Shown in pieces: positions 36,043-48,038 of a DNA stretch of 64,000 nucleotides. The position numbers and the translations under genes were made by a program. The notes below the pieces were generated by a model. That model did no database searches. It saw only the letters and a list, made by a program, of their open reading frames with translations, and had not been told where the DNA came from. The stretch lies in NCBI GenBank assembly GCA_900073065.1, contig FJOG01000027.1:605569-669568 (forward strand). Direction: 5' to 3'. Source of the stretch: Phialocephala subalpina (taxonomy: Eukaryota > Ascomycota > Leotiomycetes > Helotiales > Mollisiaceae). The stretch's first letter is position 1; every line of letters starts with the position of its first letter.

Positions 36043-37417
36043 GGACGAAAGTGAGGCTGGGGTTGTCGTTGTCGTTGTCGAGGTTAAAGTTGAAGTTGAC
36101 TCCTGGGACGGGGTCGGAGCTGGCCTTGGGAGTCGGCTTTGCGAAGCGATTCGAATTGGAAGGGTGAGCTTTGGTGGTGGTCTTGAGGATTTTGGGTGAG
36201 ATGAGGGTTGAAGAGCAGATTGTAGAAGATCTGCGTGAGATTCTTATCCTGGTGTGCGAGCTGGAGATCGAGCTCTGTTTGGGGAAGAGGAGCGTGAAGA
36301 GACAGGTGAAGAGGGAGCACTACCCATGAGTGAAATGTTGTGATTAGGGCGTGTGTAGTTGCAGAAAGAAATAAAAGAAGGATTGAAGTGGATTGAGGTG
36401 AAGGGACAGGTAGGGAGGAAGGTTGTGCTGTGAAGATGAAGGAAGGAGGTCTATCTAAGAAAGTTGAGACTCGGCTGAGAAAGAGCCCTAGTAGACGAGA
36501 GAACAAGACCGAGTGCTTTCCCCTATTAGATCCCGAAGGTTATCTCAGGATAGCAGATTGGATTGAAAAATTCAAGCAACCTTGATCAGTTGAGGTCGTT
36601 TAGAAATGAATGTCCGTTCTCTCTTGGATGTGCAAACTCCTCTCGAAAGTCGGACGAAAGTGAGGATATTGCAATAATTTAGCTTGCAATTATTTTGATT
36701 TAAAATGGAGGAAAATTTGAGAGATTGCAAGAAATCAATTGTGTATGGCACTGGCCAAGGTAGTACTTACTGTAAGGTAAGTAAGACATGTTCGTCATCT
36801 TTCCCGCCTCATTTTGCGCAAGATAATCAACCTTAAGCTTTTCAGTATGGACTCTCTTTACATAGACAGGGTTATAACATTGTCTCTATAAGATTCAGGA
36901 GGTTCACCTCGCGAAAGGAAAGGGGTAAATTTTCAGTCACGTGAAGCATATTTTGAGCGGGTCAACCCGCCTTTTCCCAAAATAGCCACGCCAATCCGCT
37001 CAATCCTTGGGTGGGTAAATCGACTCCTCTCTGAAAACCTCCCGGAGAACCACGCAACCTTGATATAAAAGCTTTGAGGAGGAGAGGATTGTCATCTTCT
37101 TACGAGAGAGAATCTCATTGGCATTCGTTTACGAGATCATTCGAACTTTGCCCTCCTCAAGCGCTTACTCACCTTACTCCCTCACTGGTTACTCTGTAGC
37201 CATTACTCTCGTTAACTAGCCACATCGAACTTCCCCATCTCTCCAGCGCGCCAGCGCGACGATCAATCCCCAGAGCGCGACGTCCGACCTCCACTCGAGT
37301 TCTGCGTATTCAACATTCGGCAGCGAACATATTGGATACCTGTTAGGGTGCAGGCACTCTTGTTTCGAGAGAATTTGGACTGCGACAGCGAATTGGATGG
37401 TTTAACGACAGAGCAAG
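36043..37417. promoter_or_regulatory. Divergent region between BTB and TM9SF genes
   Basis: Includes a CACGTG box at about 36939, a CGG-N6-CCG inverted pair (cgggtcaacccg) at about 36957-36968, and a TATA-like tgatataaaag near 37061, all on the side of the TM9SF gene. 37260-37417 is its leader. A 140-codon minus frame at 36084-36506 may partly be a missed 5' exon of the BTB gene. Confidence 0.35.
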
Positions 37418-39704
37418 ATGGCAGCAGATTTTCGATTACGGCTGTGGAGGAGTCTCCTTTTATTGTTGAGTTTCTCCTATACTCAAGCATTTTACATCCC
37501 AGGTATGTCCACGATCATCCCTCACTTCAGTGGAGGTTGAAACATAGTTCTGACGTCTTCTCCACAGGTTGGTCGATCAAGAGCTATAAAGACAACGAGG
37601 CGATACCACTGCTCGTGAACAAGGTCTATTCCGACAATACACAGTTACAATATGCATACTATGATCTGCCATTCATTTGCCCTCCAACTGGAGTCCACCA
37701 TGCCGGTTCTTCACTCCTCAGCGGTCAGAGCATCTCCCTCAATTTGGGGGAGGTACTCCGCGGCGATCGAATCATGCAATCCGACATCGAGCTTTTCATG
37801 GGACAGGATCAGGAGTGCAACTTTCTCTGCAAGAAAACAGTCACCAGACATGATTTGAAGCGTGCTCGAGAGATGGTCGAAGATGGCTATGTGGCGGAGT
37901 GGATTGTGGACAACCTCCCTGGAGCGACGAGCTTCGTGACAGTGGACAAATCGCGAAAGTATTATGCTGCAGGATTCAAAATTGGCTACAAAGACATCTC
38001 GACGTCAGGGCATACTCGATACTACATCAATAACCATCTGACTATTGTCATCCGATACCGAAAAGCCCCTGGAAAGGATGGAGAAAGGGGTGGAAAGGTT
38101 GTGGTTGGGTTCGAGGTATACACCAAGAGCATCGGCCCGACAAAACGAGAAGAGTCTGGGTGCCCTACAGATATCAACGAGGTCGACACTGCGATGGAAT
38201 TGTACCTTCAGCCGAACTCGACCGATTTTTCAGTCCAATACCCACATTCGTCGTACCACCCACCCGAGAGCGAGCAGGATTTGGAGGATGGAGCTACACT
38301 CGATATACCATATACATACTCCGTATACTGGCGAGAGGATGACAAGATTGAATGGGCACATCGCTGGGATTTATACTTCGTGAATCAAGAGGAAGGCTCC
38401 AGGATCCATTGGCTGGCCATCATAAACTCCTTGATCATTTCAGGACTTCTCAGCGCCATTGTGGCTATGATCCTTGCCCGGACAATCCGAGGAGACATCA
38501 AAACATACAAAGACGCAGCCATGGAGGATGGGAAGCTCAAGGGCAAGCGCAAGTCGAGACCAAGCAGCGGTGCGAGAACGCCAAAAACCGGAGAAAAGGT
38601 TGGCACAGGACTACTTGATCAGGTCGGAGACACAGAGAATGATGCGGACGTTTCATCTGATGAGGAGCCTTTGGAAGATGTTACGGGATGGAAGCTGCTT
38701 CATGGAGACGTCTTCCGTGCTCCTGCATACGGCTACCTTCTGGCACCTCTCGTCGGATCTGGAATGCAGCTCGTTTTCATGGCTGTTGGACTTCTCTTCC
38801 TCAGCAGTCTCGGTATTCTGAACCCCAGTTTCCGTGGCGGCTTTGTCTCAGTCGGAGTGGGACTTTTCGTCTTCGCTGGCTTATTCTCGGGCTACTTCTC
38901 TGGGCGGGTCTACAAGACATTTGGCGGCTTGAACTGGAGGAAGAACACTCTGATGACAGCAATTCTCTTCCCCGGACTTCTCTTTGCACTGGTCTTCATC
39001 CTAAACCTATTCGTCTGGGCACAAGCATCCTCGACTGCTCTACCATTTGGAACACTGGTAGGCATCATCATGCTCTGGCTCTGCATCCAACTCCCTCTAG
39101 TATACGCCGGTTCCTGGTTCGGCTACGTCCGAACAGGCGCCTGGGAACACCCAACAAAAACCACCACCCTACCCCGCCAAGTCCCAACACAAGCCTGGTA
39201 CATCCAATCCCCGCAATCCATTCTCCTAGCCGGCCTCATCCCCTTCGCCGTAATCTTCATCGAACTCCTCTTCGTCTTCCAATCCATGTGGCAAGACAAA
39301 TCCGGCTACTACTACGTCTTCGGTTTCCTTTCCGTCGTATCCATCATCCTAATCCTCACAATCGCCGAAGTCACCATTGTCACAATTTACATCAAGCTCT
39401 GCTCCGAAGACTATAATTGGTGGTGGCATTCCTTTTTTGTGGGAGGAGGAAGTGCGATCTGGGTATTTGTTTATTGTATTTGGTATTATTTTACGAAGTT
39501 GCATATTCAGGGCTTCGTGAGTAGTTTGCTTTTCTTTAGTTATAGTTTTATGGCGTGTGTGGTGTATGGGCTGTTATGCGGCACGATTGGGTTCTTGACG
39601 GCGTATGCATTTGTGAGAAGGATTTATGGGTAAGTGATCTTCTCCACCTCGCACCAGATTTGAGATCCATACTGACTATGAATAGCGCTATAAAAGCTGA
39701 TTAA
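37418..39704 (+). CDS. TM9SF / EMP70-family nonaspanin
   Basis: Three exons: 37418-37502, 37568-39629, 39686-39704; 721 aa. Introns gtatgt...ccacag and gtaagt...gaatag. The start at 37418 gives a proper signal peptide (RLRLWRSLLLLLSFSYTQAFYIPG); an upstream frame from 37348 lacks it and reads through intron 1. The lumenal domain follows (LPLLVNKVYSD-type and YAYYDLPFICPP; RGDRIMQSDIELFM), then nine membrane segments from about residue 300 (SLIISGLLSAIVAMILARTI; AYGYLLAPLVGSGMQLVFMA; and others to FLTAYAFVRRIYG). The last exon encodes only the end of the protein, AIKAD, whose K-x-D is the Golgi/COPI retention signal of the family. These proteins act in endosome/Golgi sorting, copper homeostasis and adhesion. 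A KGKRKSRPSS loop between TM1 and TM2 is cytosolic. Confidence 0.95.
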
Positions 39705-40205
39705 TTTGGTGCATGGATGGATATCCGGTGGCATTGTGTGATACATGCATGGGCGGAGCAATGGGTCTGGTTTGGAAAGGTTGGAAAATGTATTCTATAC
39801 CATCTCCATGCACGATAATTCCTGCCGTTCCCTTTGTTCTGCATTGTACTTCGTGACTTGATTTTGTTTTGATATGCGAGAATCTGAAAAGCTATCCGCG
39901 AGAGGCCAATGTCTCCGTGATGCTCTCCCTGTAATCTTCTCCCACGCCCAATACTAGATACAGTGTCACCCCCTAGCCCTGACCATTTATCTAGATTCGC
40001 TGTTTTCAATGTCCCAGAAATTGAGGATCAATCGGAGTTGTTGAAAGGTCCGTATTGGGGATTTGGTTGACTTCCATGTCCGACCGAGCTCTCTCGCTGG
40101 CGATCCTCGCCCCAGGTGTTGGTATTTTGTTATGCCTCGTCGAGAAGATGCCCTTCGCTCTGTCTGATGCCCCGATGTCCTGCTACATGGAGGCTCTTGT
40201 ACCTC
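39705..40205. other. Intergenic, 3' ends of two convergent genes
   Basis: Presumed 3' untranslated regions of the TM9SF gene and of the first BTB-like paralogue. No gene seen. Confidence 0.35.
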
Positions 40206-41413
40206 CTAAGATTTCGAGATCTTCCGACGCTTAGCATCCGGCGCTCCAATGTCCGAGTCTTCGCTGAAAGCCAGTTGTGCTGCACGTCCCTCCATGTGTC
40301 GGCGATGGCTGTCGAGGACTGGATCGGGAAGATTTTTAAGTATAGCATCCACCTCTGCCGTGAAGCTAGGAATTCTGCATTGTTCGTGATCGTCGTTGAG
40401 AGTGTTCATATTGCGGTGGAGACATTTGACGGTGTATGCCAATTCTTGCACAGAATCGACCACGTCGTTAGGACTTGTTTGCCAGAATCTATCATCATTG
40501 AGTCTTGTGATCATGCTTCCATAGGTCAAGCTGTCGCAGCTGTGGCGTAAGGAGGGATCTTCCGTGGAGACTTTGCATTTATATTCCAGTTGCGATTCTT
40601 TCATAAATTTGGTGGCGAAGTTATGAGGAAGCTCTAAGATCTGTTTGATTGCTTTTTCGCGGATCGCAGTGATGCTTTCTAAGTATGATTAGCCCAGGCC
40701 TGAGATTTCAGGTGCTCATAGCAGTCAGTCTTGGTAGACAGGTCAAACTTACCAATAATGCCTTCAGGTATTGTGACGTCGGATGTGGGTGCTAGCCTAG
40801 CTTCTAGATCATACCGTTCCAAGCATAAAAGTGTATCCTTAGCCACCGTAGAGAACAACTCGCTGCTACCAAATGCCCAAGAAACGTAGAACAGGTGCAG
40901 CGGGCGAGCATAAACTACGTACCGGGATTTCTGGTATATCAACCAGTCCTTCAGCCAGGGCTTGACCAGACTATGGCAATCATATTGTTCGCACAACAAA
41001 GCGATCTCGTACAGTCGGCTTAGCGACAGCTCCGTTGGCACTTTCGTGAACTGGAAATGTACGATTCGAAGCAGGAGCAGGATGGCCTCGCCATTGTCTC
41101 CACTGAAGTCGATCTCCTTCTGCTTCGTAGGCGCGGCAGCGGCGGAATCAGGAACCCAAGGCGGAAAGATGAACTTCCTCCAGACAGGGCTGGCCATCAC
41201 CATCGCATGGCTGACAACGCTTCCGACAACCTCCTCATCCTGGTACTTGACTTTGATGCGGACATCGCCATCGTTGAAGGTGAACAGGTGGTCAAACGTC
41301 TTGGGCGCAATCGTTGCAGGCGCTAGCGCAGGCTTACGCTTCGCCACAGTGGATATCTGTTTCTTCGCAGCTTCTGAAAGTTCCAGAGACGGTGGTAGTG
41401 TATTGTGCGCCAT
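40206..41413 (-). CDS. BTB-like protein, tandem paralogue 1
   Basis: Exons 41413-40753 and 40678-40206; the 74-nt intron gtaagt...cttag joins EGII|ESITAIREKAI; 377 aa. A BTB-like N-terminal half (FDHLFTFNDGDVRIKVKYQ; VVSHAMVMASPVWRKFIFPP) follows a short Pro/Ala-rich leader (MAHNTLPPSLELSEAAKKQ). The middle carries the paralogue signature LYEIALLCEQYDCHSLVKPW, and the C-terminal half ends with DSHRRHMEGRAAQLAF and a basic tail DAKRRKISK that looks like a nuclear signal. Common fungal BTB proteins of this kind have no assigned function. It is one of three related genes at 40.2-44.8 kb. Confidence 0.8.
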
Positions 41414-42059
41414 TGCGACTTGGCTGCTGGATGGAAGTGGCGTATTGAGTCGAGATGGAGATGGAGTTGCGAAGAGCAGATGTTCTTGACGTGACGTGGT
41501 TTTGGCGAAGGGAGCAAGAGCTACGCGAGCGAGGCACTCTTTGAGGAAGGAGCATTAACACCCTCGAAATGTACCCACAGGACAGGCACAATCGGGCGTG
41601 CGTATCGATAGAATCGGCTGGATTTTGTAAAGAGGATCATAAGGTTAGTGGTTTAGTGGTCGACTCCCTTGGGTTTTCAAGAAAGCTCTCTAACCAGCAA
41701 TTGTATGGCACGTGATACACCTGAGGATCTCGTGGTCCTGGCTACCTTGGCAGAAAGCTTGCTGCCAACGTCCAGGTTTGGAAGGGACATTATCAAGATG
41801 TTGTACAGCTTAGTCCCATCTGGATATTCATTCAGCTCATGGTTGTGGTCACGCGTGCTTGTCGTTCCAGCCGTCTTCACGCCTAGCAGAACAGTTTGGT
41901 AAGGTACGTTCTAATTTCTTGGCGAGGTCTCTGCTACTTTTGTGTTACTCTACAATTGTGCTTGACCAAAAGGCTTCTCGAAGCGCAACACCTTCCTGGA
42001 CTCCGTGCTGACCTATTACCATACCATATTCTTCCTTTCCTTCACTGCACCCCTCTCAA
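41414..42059. other. Intergenic, no gene seen
   Basis: Upstream region of paralogue 1 and downstream region of paralogue 2. Small frames on both strands are unsupported. Confidence 0.3.
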
Positions 42060-43205
42060 CTACTCATCCTTCTCGAAAGCAAGTTCCTTGGCACGACGTT
42101 CTATATGTCGACGATGGCAGTCGAGGGTAGGATCCGGAATTTCCTTCAAGCAAGCAAGTATCGGGAGCACGAAAACCCGGGGGCTGCACTTGTCATGGCT
42201 GGCATTCGGGAGTAAGTGGAGACGGACATTTCCCATTCGCCGATACAACTCGTTAGGCGCGTAAAGGATATTTGCGTGAGTCTTCTCCGGCCAGAAGCCA
42301 GCGCCGTCAAGGCTCAAGACCAAGCTGCCATACCCAATGCTGTCGCAGTCCGCTATGCCGACCTGGCATCGAGGAGAAGACCGCCCTAGGTATTGTCGAA
42401 GATGGTCGTACGGGATTTTGAGGATGTCATCGATAAGCTTTGCGCGAACAGTGAGGATACTCTCTGTGAATAGTTAGTACAGGACAAGGCGAATTCTTAG
42501 GACTTGTTTACCAGAGATCCTATCCGGTAGCACCACTTCAATATCATTGCCAAGGAGCCTCAAAATTTGTCCATCGTCACCAACCTCGCAGTGTTTGACC
42601 ATTTCTTGAGCCACACTGGAGAACAAGACTTCGTTGCCGAAAGCCCAACTGATGTAAAGCAGGCTGGGCGAGTTGACTTCATAGGCCGACAGCGAATTCA
42701 ACCAACCGTGGACCCATGGCTGAACAAGGCTATGGCAGTCGTACTGTTCGCACAGCAATGCTAGTTGGTAGAGCTCATCAGTTCGTAGCTTGGATGGGAC
42801 CTTGCGGAACTGCATGTGCGCAATACGCAGCAGCAGAAGAAGAGCACCGCCATCATCCTCACTGAAGTCGAGCTCCTTCATAGTCTCTCCTGCTCCCGCA
42901 CCAGTATTTGGGCTCCTGGAGGTGTTGTTGGAATTTTTGTCGCCATTGTTCTCCGAGTTAGGACCCCAAGGTGGAAACAAGAACTTCTGCCAAACAGGAC
43001 TCGCAAGACATAAGACATGTTGAACTACCTTCCCAACAATTTGGCAGCCTTTGTAAACAACTGTGACCTGGACATCTCCTGACGGAAAGGTGAACAGGTG
43101 GTCGAAAGTTTGAGGAGGAGCGACTTCTGGAGTGGGAGGAGTGATGGAGACTTGCTTCTTCATGGCATCGGAAAGCTCCAAGGGAGGAAAGGTGTTATGC
43201 GCCAT
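42060..43205 (-). CDS. BTB-like protein, tandem paralogue 2
   Basis: Exons 43205-42512 and 42463-42060; the 48-nt intron gtaaac...ttcacag joins DRIS|ESILTVRAKLI, at the same place and phase as in paralogue 1; 365 aa. It shares with paralogue 1 the start MAHNTFPPLELSDAMKKQ, the BTB core TFDHLFTFPSGDVQVTVVY and SPVWQKFLFPPWGPN, the signature LYQLALLCEQYDCHSLVQPW and the C-terminal CHRRHIERRAKELAFEKDE. An Asn/Gly-rich insertion (NNGDKNSNNTSRSPNTG) follows the PPW motif. Divergent from paralogue 3 with 341 bases between start codons. Confidence 0.8.
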
Positions 43206-43546
43206 TGCTTTGCGAATGACCGAGAGGCAGTGGATGGTAGATTTTCAGGGAGGATGGTGCTGAGGAGATATGTTTTCGAGGAAGGATGGTGTGGAGCCGT
43301 GAACTTGTGAACTTGTGACGGTGTAGACTTCAAGTTGACCGCAATGCTAAATAAAAATTCACAAAGAACACGGCCGTCCAAACTTCGGAGACTTTACCCA
43401 TCTAGCGCATACGAATAACGACAAATATGTCAAATACGATTGGCCGATTTAGAAAATGGCATTGTTTGTGAACAAATTTTTTTGACCTTTTGTTGTGACT
43501 TTCGGTCACAAACTATTAACAACGCAATCTCCAACGAAACACTTCG
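43206..43546. promoter_or_regulatory. Divergent promoter of BTB-like paralogues 2 and 3
   Basis: 341 bases between two oppositely directed start codons. A direct repeat gaacttgtgaacttgtgac lies at about 43302-43320. No TATA box is clear. Confidence 0.35.
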
Positions 43547-44837
43547 ATGACACCTTCCTTAGACGCAAGCAACACAATGACCGACTACACCTCTTTCTTC
43601 ACCTTCGAAGGTGGGGACATTAAGGTTATTGCAACCTTCAAAGGACAACGAATCGTCGGCAAGGTTAACTCCCAATGCATGGTTGCCGCAAGTCCAGTAA
43701 GTCAGAATCCATCATCTTGGGACTGTCAATAGGAACTCCATATTTTTCTTGCTCACACAGAGATCGACGAGTTACAACTGACTTCTTACAGGTCTGGAAG
43801 AAGTTCATATTCCCACCTTGGCTGTCCCTTTCCCAACCACCCAGCCAGCAGTCCGACGTTGAAGGAATCTTCGATGGTATTGGTGGAATGCAGATCACTT
43901 CGACACCTCTCCCTGAGCCCCAGAAGATCGACTGCAGCGAAGATGATGGTCACGCACTTCTCGTTCTCCTTCGCATTGCTCATTTCCGATTCGAAGGTGT
44001 CCCAACCTCCCTGACAACAGACACAATGTTGAATGTGGCTCTGCTGTGCGAGCAGTACCTCTGCCGCAACCTCGTTCTGCCATGGACTTCGAAATGGCTT
44101 ACGAACGCAACAACAAGATCTACATTTGGCTGGCCGGAGCCGTGGTTATACATCGCTCACACCTTTGGAGATGCCAAGCTGTTGGAACATGTTGCCCGAA
44201 AAGTCGTCATGGAGGCTGAATTTCCAAGCGACGGAGAGCTTACAGTTAGGAGGCATGGGGGTGGGAGTAGAGAACTCCAAGAGCCACTACCTTCCGGTCT
44301 TCTTGGTAAGTTTACTTAACCTCAAAGTATACGCAGGAGTACACTAACAGACTCCCAGAAAGCATCGAAGAAGTCCGACAAGACACGATCAAAGCCCTCC
44401 TCGCGGTCGTATATCGGCATATCGACCAATTTGGCGGCCTTGAGCAGCGACCATGCCAACGAGGCTCCATCGAGTGCGGTGTGTGCAAGTACCAACGACT
44501 TATCCTCCATCTCCGATCCCTTGGCATATTTCCCAGATGCGAGACATATGAGGGCGGCCTAGAGAAGTTCTCAAAGATAGTTGCGAAGATAGGAGATCTC
44601 CTTTGGTATGACCATACGAATAAAATTGGACAGCACTACGCGGGGCGAGGAAACACAGGAGATTACCACGAGGTTTGCTTCAAGGGCACTTACGCAAGCG
44701 AGGTTTGAGACATCATGAGGAACGTTCGAAGTCCGATCTTGGAGTGTCACCGAATACATATGTTGCCAAAAAAGAAGGACTTATCGTTCAATTCCGAGGA
44801 TGATCCTCTGCTTTCACTGTGTGAAGAAGAGGAATGA
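43547..44837 (+). CDS. BTB-like protein, tandem paralogue 3, split by in-frame TGA
   Basis: Exons 43547-43696, 43792-44305, 44359 onward; introns gtaagt...cttacag and gtaagt...cccag. The second intron matches the position and phase of the intron in paralogues 1 and 2 (GLL|ESIEEVRQ). BTB core: DYTSFFTFEGGDIKVIATF, SPVWKKFIFPPWLS, then LNVALLCEQYLCRNLVLPW. The frame meets TGA at 44706-44708 but stays open for 42 more codons to 44837, and those codons encode the tail conserved in the other two copies (DIMRNVRSPILECHRIHM aligned with paralogue 1 DAILKNLPDPVLDSHRRHM). So the stop either truncates a once longer protein or is read through. A Cys pair (CGVCKYQRL) is present only in this copy. An additional intron at 43697 is missing from copies 1 and 2. 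Confidence 0.75.
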
Positions 44838-45151
44838 ACTGAGAGCAGTATGTAGCTGGAGACGTGGCTTTGTGGTCCTCCTTGTGCTTGCTTGGGCTGG
44901 CAGATTTTGACCTCAGTTGCTGGACGCGTGGCTTTGTGCTCTTTTGCACTTTTGTGGATTGGCGAGTTATGGCCTTAGTGTACTTTAGTTGTGTCTCGAG
45001 CAGACTTCCTACGATCTGTCATAAGAAATGAATAGATGTATAAGAACCCTACTTGTGCTGAGGGTCATGAGAGAAAGGGGCTTTAGCGAGCACGTGCCAT
45101 TGTGATTCCGGCGTCACTACCAAAACAATAGTTGAGGAGGCTCAATTGAGT
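44838..45151. other. Intergenic with an imperfect ~65-bp tandem repeat
   Basis: Two similar units, each containing tggctttgtg...cttgtgc/ttgcac...ggctggcagattttgacct or ggattggcgagttatggcct, lie head to tail at about 44860-44985. No gene seen. Confidence 0.35.
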
Positions 45152-45651
45152 GAGGCAGAAGTCAGCAACTAGATATTGCCCTTGCAAGGAGAGTCTATCC
45201 TCTGGCAGTTTGGCTTTCGCGCAGTTCAAACCCCCGACAATATCTTTGCCTCGATTCTCTCGAATTGGATCGCAACAGGGTTGCCGTGCACTTCAATGTC
45301 TACCTTTCATCTAGAACATTATCTTAATCATTCAAACAACTCTCCAAATCCCCTGATCCTGTCCATACCCTTCTCTCCCACCAGTAACCTCCCCATACTC
45401 CGAGGCAGAAGTCAGCAACTAGATATTGCCCTTGCAAGGAGAGTCTATCCTCTGGCAGTTTGGCTTTCGCGCAGTTCAAACCCCCGACAATATCTTTGCC
45501 TCGATTCTCTCGAATTGGATCGCAACAGGGTTGCCGTGCACTTCAATGTCTACCTTTCATCTAGAACATTATCTTAATCATTCAAACAACTCTCCAAATC
45601 CCCTGATCCTGTCCATACCCTTCTCTCCCACCAGTAACCTCCCCATACTCC
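45152..45651. repeat. Perfect 250-bp direct tandem duplication
   Basis: 45152-45401 and 45402-45651 read identically base for base. Copy 2 includes the last 70 bases of the HET pseudogene coding region; copy 1 is its duplicate downstream. Absence of any difference points to a recent event or an assembly duplication. Confidence 0.9.
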
Positions 45652-46110
45652 AGCACAGATTTATCAACAAACCGGCTGAAGGTAACGACATCCAGAAGAT
45701 TTGAGAGTCTTGCCATTGTTTCGCTGTATAAAGGAGGAAGTCGTGGGTCTTCCCTCGAGACCTCTCTTGTGCGAGTATTAAAGAAGTGGGGTATATAGTA
45801 GCCGTCAACATTCCGCCGCTGAACTTGCCAAGCTTCCGGTATCGGACCCAAGAGGCCTTCTGCATCCATCATGCCGTGGACAAAACATGGCCCGACAACT
45901 TGAAAGTGTTCCAAGGCCGTGGGTCGTAATACCATAAGCTGATCGCAGCCCAGGAGGACGGCGACAAGATCATCTAACATCCTTGGGTCAGTTATTACAG
46001 GAAAAGACTGATATTCGCAACGTACTTAGTTCTACCCCTGCCAAAACCAACCAAATATAGCCGTCATTGGTTGTGATAAGGGCTCTGTTTGCGGAATGGT
46101 CAAGTCGCAA
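45582..46110 (-). pseudogene. HET-domain gene A, C-terminal segment
   Basis: Last part of a heterokaryon-incompatibility-type gene. 46110-46046 encodes the TSD-joined stretch LRLDHSANRALITTNDGYIW, and after a probable intron (about 45982-46044) 45980-45582 encodes MLDDLVAVLLGCDQLMVLRP, HFQVVGPCFVHGMMDAEGLLG and EDPRLPPL, the highly characteristic C-terminal end of HET proteins. The rest of the gene lies 12 kb away on the far side of the nested retrotransposons (58405-58717 and 59802-60693). The exact intron donor is unclear, so a further lesion may be present. Confidence 0.85.
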
Positions 46111-46340
46111 TATTAGTTGCAGAAGCGGTTGGAGGCAAAATGTATGGTATTAATGTTAAATCTGTTTGTTTAGCTAAGTGGAAATGTCTGCTTGATATAA
46201 TGCTCTCGCTGGAATATCGGCTTTAGGCTAAACCGCCTAGTGAGATGATATATAACTAATAATGCGGCTTTATGCTAATATGCTATAATTTCCCCATCGC
46301 ATTAAGATTATCGTTACAAATTACGAGTCCTTAACTGATA
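46111..46340 (-). repeat. Outer element LTR, left (3') copy
   Basis: Starts TATTAGTTGC and ends CTGATA, i.e. the TG...CA ends mutated to TA...TA. It matches 58170-58399 over its full length of 230 bp with some two dozen C/T or G/A differences. Confidence 0.92.
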
Positions 46341-47801
46341 TACCCCCTAGGAAGGCTAGCTTGCTAGTCTTTCTAAACTTAAGAGAGTGTTTAAGAGCTA
46401 TAGAAACAAAGCCTAAGTAAGAAACAAACCAAGTGATTAAAAGAGTAAAGACTATAATATTACGAATATAGTTTATATTTAAAGAGAATGTCAAGGAAAT
46501 CGCGTAATCTCGAAAATAGTAATAATTTAATATCAAAACGCGAGAGTAAATAAAAATCAGAATATAATAGAAATACGCGTTAAGTGCATCGAGAATACAC
46601 TAGATATTATGACTAAAACAAGTAATATTAGATTACCCGGAAATATATTTCATTATAGTAAAGTAATGGCAATTATAATGATTACTTGAACGGGGTTAAC
46701 GATAAGCTCTTAAAGGTTAATTAAGTGCTTAATATCGATAAGATTAAAGTGTTTAAAGAAAGATTCGTACTTTTGGCGTGGTAGGGCCTTAGTGAGACTA
46801 TTTGCGATTATTTTATTAATACCGATTTATTTGACGTTAATAGCTTTGTTTCTTGTTTGCTCGCGCAATTAGTGCTAATAGATATCGACGTATCGTAGTT
46901 TTATAATAAGCTTCGGAGAATCTTTTATTATAAGACGAATAGTCTATAAGTTATCGCAATAAATCATGTCGTCGTTAGGAAGATTTAGGTTAATGGCGCT
47001 AAAGAACCTATGCCATTATAGTAGCCACGTGTAGGTTAGAGCGAGAGCCTTAAACTTTGCTTCCGTTGTAAACGTAGAGACTATATCTTGCTAACCGCTT
47101 TTCTAATCGATTATACCACCGAATAGTTGGAAGATATATCCTCTAGTATTTTTGCGAGTATCGAGGTCGTTAACTAGAAAGGCATCGCTTATAGTTCTCT
47201 AGAGATCTACGACCGAGCTTATCGTTAGAGTTAAAGTAGACGCGCGTATACCCCCGAGCTTAAGAGTTAAGTATTTCGTATTCTCGAGGTAATTTAGTAG
47301 GTTATTAGTAGTTTATTGGTGTTTAGGTACTAGGTTTATATAAAACGTTACTAGTAATAAGGTGGCGTATATTATATCTAGTCGGGAGATTATAGTTAAG
47401 TAGGTCTTAGAGCCGCAGAGTTATTAGTAGGCCTCGATTTCCGTAGGGGTGGCTTACTCTTGATTTCGAACGAAGATTCTAGTAAAGTTAATGGGAACTT
47501 TGGGTATTTTCCTCGTAAAAGGTTTCTTAAACCGTTTGATTATCTTGTTGATATACGCGTCTTAATAGAGCCAGATTTTGCGCGCTATTTTGTCTCTTAT
47601 GATTCGTATGCCTAAGAATTACTTTAGCTCCTTTAGTTTTCTCATTTTATATACCGCTATTAACTTTAATCGAAATTCTTCGTAGGCTTATTAATCTCGC
47701 TAGTAATATAAGATATAAATATCGTTAACGTAAAAGAAAACTATAAGCTTATTATTAACGAAGAGATAAAAGTATTTAGGTATAAGCTTTAGGTTAAAGG
47801 T

Positions 47802-48038
47802 TTAGTATTTAGCGGAGATATTATTAAACCAAAGAATCGGTGACCGCATTAGGCCGTAAAGGGCCATATTAAACTTAAGTTTCTTGCTAGAGATCTTATA
47901 TCTATCGGGGAAATTAGTGTAAATTAACTCGTTAATTTGTATTTGGCCAAAAGCGTTAATAGTATCGAATTGTTTTATTTTTAAATCGAAGTAAATAGCG
48001 ATTGCTATTAAGGCTCGAAATACTCGAGCTATTAACAT
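47802..48038 (-). pseudogene. Copia reverse transcriptase fragment (outer element)
   Basis: A 78-aa open stretch reads as fungal copia RT: AIAIYFDLKIKQFDTINAFG (usual DVxTAFL region) and LKFNMALYGLMRSPILWFNN (the ALYGL-x2-SP-x2-W motif). Stops flank it on both sides in all frames. Confidence 0.85.

Noticed and set aside
38688..39416. 242-aa plus-strand ORF overlapping the TM9SF gene
   Set aside because: It is the +1 shadow of the C-rich membrane-coding region, and the TM9SF frame is clearly the real one.
45176..45704. Two identical small ORFs (MPLQGESILWQFGF...) on the plus strand
   Set aside because: They are antisense to the HET A end and are duplicated only because the DNA is; both begin at a non-ATG codon.
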